This document shows, in pieces, positions 58,844 to 64,000 of a stretch of 64,000 bases of DNA; position 1 is the stretch's first letter, and every line of letters starts with the position of its first letter. This stretch comes from Chromera velia (Eukaryota > Sar > Chromeraceae), in assembly GCA_018398765.1 (NCBI GenBank), contig JAHBMJ010001416.1, positions 1 to 64,000 on the forward strand. Reading direction: 5' to 3'. The translations under genes and the position numbers were made by a program. Under the pieces are notes generated by a model, which was not told the origin of the DNA, made no database searches, and worked only from the letters and a program-made list of their open reading frames with translations.

Positions 58844-61729
58844 ATCTGCCCACAGGTGAACCCAACATCAACCCAGAGAGCCCCTCAGAGAGGACGCTCG
58901 CGAGGGGGGGCCGCCTCTTCCTCTTCCTCTTCTTCCTCCAGTCTTTCCACAGACGTTTTCTTCCGAGCCCTTTTGAAAGATCCCTCCCCCACCTTCCCCC
59001 CACCTTTCAAGGCGTGCTCTCTGTCTTCGCCTTCTCTTATCCAAAAAATGCACACACACCTGGCTTGTTTTTCTGTCACCTCACGCATCCCCGCCCGTTG
59101 CGCCTCAGCCACTACCGCTGCATGGATCGGAAATGAAGATGCAGACACAGCCTTCCCCCTTGGCCTCCAACCTGACGCCCCCAATGTCTCTGCTTCTTTT
59201 GGGTACGGGTCCCCCAATCTGTTTGCTGGAGCTGCGCTTCCCTCTCAGCATCTGCAGGCCCCCCCCTCAGCTTGGTATCCGTTAAATAACAGAAAGACCA
59301 AAATAAAGACAACACCCTCGACATCCGTGCGTCATTCCACTGCAACCAGAGGGGGCAGGGGGAACATTCAGAGAAACCCAAAACCCGACACTGCCGGGTG
59401 GACTGGGGCTCCCTGGTGGGGCTCTGCTTTCAAACTACATCAGGGGAAGCAGAGGGCGGAAAGTGCAGAGGGGCAGAAGAGTGGGGAGGATGGAATGGGA
59501 GACAGAAAGGTTAGCTCGGTAGGCTCTGCAGCCGCTCCTTTTCTTTCTGTCTTCACATTTGGCACAGCGACACAAGCCCCAATAGAGGCAGGAACTTTCA
59601 CGCCGCAGCCCGAAAATGGGACAGAGTCAGAGTCTACGTCTGCAGCTCTGCCTGTCTTCACTTTCGGTGGCAGTGTGCCATCAGTACAGCCAGGCACTCA
59701 TTCAATCTATGAGGCAGACAAAGGCAAGCAGGAGAAGGAGACGGAGAACAAGGAGGCGCTCGGAGACCAACTGGGGGGCATCTTCGTCTCTCCGCCGGTC
59801 AAGGAGTCCGCATGCCAGGCGGGCACTGAAGGGGCTGACTGTCCGCCTCCCGCAGCTTGTGCCTCAGTCTCAAGCGTCTCTTTTGCGTTCACGGTCCCAC
59901 AAGGCAGTTTTTGCACAGCAGGGCCTGCCAGTGAGATAGAAGAGAACCCCTCAGAGGTGCAGCTGCCGATCCCCATGTCTCTGCTGACAATGCGTGAGAA
60001 GACACGAGGGATGGTTTACAGATCTGAAGACGAGTACAGATCTGATCTGACACTGTTGTGGCAGAATTCGCATAGGTCAGTCAACGCAACAATTGTGTGC
60101 AGCCAGGAAGGTGCTTTTGATTGTCTGTGTGCCTTCTGCATGTCTGGGATTGCTGCATGGTGGTGCAGAAAAATCAAAACTGTGCAGAAATAAATGAATT
60201 GTAGTTCCTTCTGGCTGCATCTGTTCACGCGTTGTCTGTCTCTTTGTTGTGTTTTTATTGGAGCTGCCTGCCTGCCTGCCTGCAGAATTCATGGCAACAA
60301 GTCCGTCTCCCACCACACACTTGCGGCCTGGGTCCTCATGAAGGTCGGTGCATCCATCCATGCATCCATCCATCCATCCATACATCCATGCATCCATCCA
60401 TCCATCCATACATCCATGCATCCATCCATGCATCCATCCATCCATACATCCATGCATCCATCCATCCATGCATCCATCCATCCATCCATGCATCCATCCA
60501 TCCATCCATACATACATCCATGCATCCATCCATCCATACATACATCCATGCATCCATCTATCCATCCATCCATACATACATACATCTATGCATCCATCTA
60601 TCCATACATCCATCCATCCATCCATCCATGCATCCATCCATCCATCCATCCATCCATACATCCATGCATCCATCTATCCATCCATCCATACATCCATGCA
60701 TCCATCTATCCATCCATACATACATACATACATACATCTATGCATCCATCTATCCATACATCCATCCATCCATACATCCATGCATCCATCTATCCATACA
60801 TCCATACATCCATCCATCCATCCATCCATCCATGCATCCATCCATCCATCCATCCATCCATACATCCATGCATCCATCTATCCATCCATCCATACATCCA
60901 TGCATCCATCTATCCATCCATCCATACATCCATCCATCCATGCATGCATCCATCCATCCATCCATCCATACATACATCCATCCATCCATCCATCCATGCA
61001 TGCATCCATCCATCCATGCATGCATGCATCCATCCATCCATCCATCCATGCATACATGAAGTGTTGATTCAAGTCGATGGCCTCTTTCTGATCGAGGCGA
61101 GATGCATGTTGTTGTGGGATCTTGGTAGAAGGACCCTTTTTTTGCACCGGACTCCACAGGTTTGTTTGACCCTGCTTTGTGTCTGCCGACAGCTAGAGAG
61201 TGGGAACTTGATAGTGCACACGTTCTCGGAGACCAGTGAGATGCATGTACGGAAGCACATGGTCGATGCAACCACACGCAAGCAATATGGCAGTACATCG
61301 AGCTTGGTGCTGATCATGAATCCTTTTCATCCGCAGACACAAGTTCCTATCTAACACACAGATACATGTACATTCAAAAAAAGAATGCAAACTGAAAGAG
61401 ATGCCCGGGAGAGCTAGGCTCGTAGCGTTGTGTATATGTCATGTACCGACAAGTGAATGCATGAAAATAGATTTAATTCTTTTATTGTGCAGTGGGGTTT
61501 CTCGTTGCTTGAACAAAAAGGTTGCGATACCAATTCAGACGACGATGCAAGGAGACGTCGGAGCAGGTCTTCGAGATCGCTAGGAAACTCCGCAAAAGGT
61601 CTTTCGTCAAGTCAAGGATTGAAACCATTGCCCTGCACAGAGACTTTCATGGAGAGAGAAGAGAGAAAAAAGGCTGCCGTGGTAGAATTTGCACAGACAA
61701 AGCAAGAGGACATAGACGAAGACATGTGA
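49429..61729 (+). CDS. Ankyrin-repeat and bromodomain protein, resembling apicomplexan BDP1
   Basis: Seventeen exons join in phase: 49429-49653, 49991-51571, 52037-52927, 53358-53464, 53785-54063, 54511-54596, 54803-54840, 54879-54960, 55114-55481, 56151-56508, 56868-56909, 57254-57308, 57676-57754, 58254-58460, 58856-60075, 60286-60343, 61493-61729 (1,970 residues). Degenerate ankyrin repeats fill residues 75-800 ([39 protein letters not shown]). Near 1290 is [19 protein letters not shown], close to a conserved Nup98 segment. A long low-complexity linker has FTFG-type repeats and a 10-residue [10 protein letters not shown] triplicate. A bromodomain spans about 1838-1900: [30 protein letters not shown], then [10 protein letters not shown]. 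The position of the acetyl-lysine-binding Asn reads His. Domain order matches Plasmodium BDP1, a chromatin reader. The 54960 junction needs a GA donor. Confidence 0.65.
54657..54697. repeat. (GTCA)n intronic microsatellite
   Basis: Tandem GTCAGTCA in the intron after the 54511-54596 exon, which itself begins GTCAGT. Confidence 0.9.
55061..55113. repeat. (CTAT)n(GT)n adjoining an acceptor
   Basis: Simple repeats that run directly into the acceptor GTGTGCAG of the 55114-55481 exon. Confidence 0.9.
56509..56640. repeat. Donor-anchored (GTGA)n followed by (GA)n
   Basis: The intron begins GTGAGTGAGTGAGTG at the splice donor and continues as GA for about 100 bases. Confidence 0.9.
57203..57240. 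repeat. (GT)n microsatellite
   Basis: GT run just upstream of the acceptor of the 57254-57308 exon. Confidence 0.9.
57755..57814. repeat. Donor-anchored (GTGA)n
   Basis: The intron after the 57676-57754 exon starts with about 14 GTGA units from the first donor base. Confidence 0.9.
58804..58848. repeat. (TGCC)n adjoining an acceptor
   Basis: Tandem CCTG/TGCC units form the pyrimidine-rich stretch before the acceptor of the 58856-60075 exon. A similar TGCC run precedes the acceptor at 60285. Confidence 0.85.
60344..61060. repeat. 710-bp (CATC)n satellite anchored at a splice donor
   Basis: The intron after the 60286-60343 exon begins GTCGGTGCATCCATCCATG and continues as CATC/CATA/CATG units for about 700 bp. 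It yields long spurious frames on both strands. Confidence 0.95.
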
Positions 61730-63424
61730 TTTCACATTCTAATTAGTCACATTCCAATTGTTCATAAAAAGCTGGAATCTTGTTTATCTATAGATAAATA
61801 AATAGTCACACTAAGTTACAGTATCGAACAAATTTTTTTTGTTTTAATAAAAATTAATTCATTCTAAAATAATTAAAAATATTATAATTTAGAAATCATA
61901 ATATACATATCATAATTCAAAGTTTAAATGAATGTGAACTCATTAATTTATGAAATTATAATATGAATGATTAATTTACAACGATAGCGTATGATGATGA
62001 TAATAATGAATGAAATTAAATGGAAATAGGGCAAAATTGTATTTAATCTGAGATTATAAAGCAACATAGCGGACATACGTTAGCACATACAATGTTATGC
62101 TATGCTATACGTTAATGATCATTTTTCTCTTTGTATAAGGCGTCGCACGTATAGAAAAAAAAATCGTTAATTTTTTTAAACGTCTCAAATTAAGAGTCAA
62201 ACACGCCGCAGTTGAAATTAAAAAGAAAATTTAAAAAGTAATAATAACTACAGAATAATAGTTAGTACGTGTAGCATGAACTAGGTTTAGTTCAACATAC
62301 ACCCGTCGGAAGGTCTGTCGACCTAGACATACGTCATCGTTCCATCATTCACTGCAATCAGTTGGTAACTGCATGCGCTGTCACAGCCTGTCAGACTGAG
62401 TCTGACTGACTTTTCTGCAATTCAGATGCGACAGCTAATTCCAGTTGCTACATCGATATGGCTGAGACGCGCGCTCATTTCTGACGTGGTCCCAGAAAGC
62501 ATACAAGGTGCGAGCGCGACGCGCACTCTCATACACAATCTGCACTTACGTCACACACGCCCTCCCCTCAAATCGATCGTCCTCGATCGATCCAACCAAA
62601 ACGTTGTCTCGTTGATCGTTCGATCGTTGTGATTCAATCCATGGACCTCACAATTCTTTCTAAAGGTTTTCAGCTTTGGACGTCTCTTTTCTTTCCATTC
62701 AATTCTGCTTCAACTCTCAAATCACTTCTACTCCTTCTTACTTGTATCCAAACAAACAGTCAGCGAGATGTGAAATGAATGAATCTTCACATCGATCAAC
62801 GTTCATTCCATCACGCTGTTTCTGCATGGATGTAAATCAAAATTTGATCCCTCGCACTGTTAGACGGAGAGAGAGATAGACATTTTCACACAAACGGCTG
62901 CAACCACACTCTCATACACAATCTGTACTTACGTCACAGAAAGTCCATATCTCAACAACCACAGCGAGTCGATCATGAAGTGAAGCGAATACCGATTGAT
63001 TCAAGTTGATCTATCCCGAGACTGTTGCAAAAGGACGTTGCGTGACGGATTGATCTGCATGAGCGATAATGCATAAAAGAGTAGAGAAAGGGTCGAAGGG
63101 CCCAGGCATGCCACCTTACTTCTTTTCTGTAGTGGGCCTTTGTCGGTGTCCTGGTCCCGGAGCCCGGGAAGGACACTGCATATCCCCCCCGCTCCCCCAG
63201 AGAGAAAAATTTAATCGCGCGCCCCTGCGATAAGCAAAAGGGCCCCGGCACAGACTCGCACTACTTTCTTGCTTGTGGGGCACACAACACAGAAAAGCAA
63301 ATCTTGAGAGAAGACAATTTTCGCCGTAGCCTCCGTTTCTCTTCCTTCTCTCTCTAACCAACTCATTGAAATTTAAACGAACTGCATGAGGGTCCATAGA
63401 AGCGAAGTGGTGTAAACAACTCAA
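61730..63424. other. Intergenic region, left half AT-rich
   Basis: AT-rich from 61740 to about 62280, then mixed composition. A string ACTCTCATACACAATCTG then ACTTACGTCACA occurs at 62525-62556 and again at 62908-62939. No coding frame is supported. Confidence 0.5.
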
Positions 63425-63818
63425 ATGGCTGGAGAGGAAAGCAAAATCGAGCGTGGGGATGGCGGAGAGGCAGTAGGCATCAAACGTAGGTCAGACTCGC
63501 AAAGGCATCTTGTCTCTCTCAATCTACCTCCCCCCCCACTTTCTTTTTCTTTGGCCATACTTCTCGCGGCCACTTTCTTCTTCCTTCCCAGAGCCATCCA
63601 AAAGTAAAACCGTGGCACACTTTCGTGTTTGCAAGCAAAAAGGGCTGAAGACTGAGAAAGAGTGGGTAGGAGACGGGGGGGAGCAGTCTGACGACAGGCG
63701 CTGAAGACGGAGGATGGGAGAAGGTGGGGTGAAGAAGACATGAGACAGTACAGGAAAACAAAGCAGTCACATGCACAATTGAGAGGGTGTTTCAACATCT
63801 GCATCGAGGTGCTGGAAG
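63425..63818 (+). CDS. 5' exons of an unrecognised gene running off the right edge
   Basis: Three exons join in phase: 63425-63485 (ATG start, donor GTAGGT), 63592-63665 (acceptor CCCAG, donor GTAGGA) and 63767-63818 (acceptor GCAG, donor GTGAGA). The start reads MAGEESKIERGDGGEAVGIK and the second exon is basic (KSKTVAHFRVCKQKG). The third ends CFNICIEVLEG. The family is not recognisable from 62 residues. Support is splice-phase agreement alone. Confidence 0.4.
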
Positions 63819-64000
63819 GTGAGAGTGGTGTCGAGTTGCTGAGAAAGCGGGATCGACATCACCTGAAACCTGCACCCTCAGTCAAACCCTCATTTTCCTT
63901 CTTTCCCTTTTTCTTTTCTTCCCAAAGCACTGTGCAAAATCGAGACGATGTGGGTCGTAACAGTTCATTCCATCAGCGGACAACCTAGCTTGCAATCTAT

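Noticed and set aside
60348-61067. Long open frames of IHPSIHP type on both strands
   Set aside because: They are translations of the (CATC)n satellite.

Overview
The window looks like nuclear DNA of an alveolate alga. My best guess is a chromerid close to Chromera velia; this is inference from gene content and was not confirmed by a search. The reasons are intron-dense genes (up to 20 exons), coding exons that join in phase through GT-AG introns with abundant GTCAGT donors and TGCAG acceptors, heavy microsatellite content, a GAP50-type inner-membrane-complex protein with a C-terminal membrane anchor, and an ankyrin plus bromodomain protein of the type seen in apicomplexans. There are no operons. 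Most exon models below were built by checking reading phase across every junction.

Layout: 1-0.7 kb, 3' end of an unknown gene (+). 0.7-5.4 kb, intergenic, microsatellites and an AT-rich insert. 5.4-6.1 kb, AlkB-like dioxygenase (-). 6.9-16.1 kb, GAP50-like protein (+). 16.1-19.7 kb, AT-rich transposon graveyard. 19.7-31.9 kb, one long B-box / coiled-coil / PH-domain gene (-). 31.9-34.0 kb, intergenic with a terminal-inverted-repeat element carrying a matching 10-bp target duplication. 34.0-38.6 kb, a cobyrinate a,c-diamide synthase fused to a BtuF-like corrinoid-binding domain and a cysteine motif (-). 39.6-42.7 kb, multicopper ferroxidase-like oxidase (+), divergent from the previous gene. 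42.7-46.6 kb, repeats and a hAT-like element with a matching 8-bp target duplication. 46.6-48.6 kb, protein kinase with a likely signal peptide and a Cys-rich tail (-). 49.4-61.7 kb, ankyrin / bromodomain protein (+). 63.4 kb to the end, 5' exons of an unknown gene (+).

Two structural themes run across the genes. First, about a dozen short palindromic insertions with arms TTTTCTTTCATACAGAATTC / GAATTCTGTATGAAAGAAAA each sit between long direct duplications (24-49 bp) of host sequence; many of these duplications straddle an exon-intron junction, and the arm itself reads as a 3' splice site. Second, many introns begin with a tandem array (GTCA)n, (GTGA)n or (CATC)n that starts exactly at the 5' splice site. 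The palindromic elements are the best candidate for an undescribed system; the CobB-BtuF fusion in a eukaryote is the most surprising gene.
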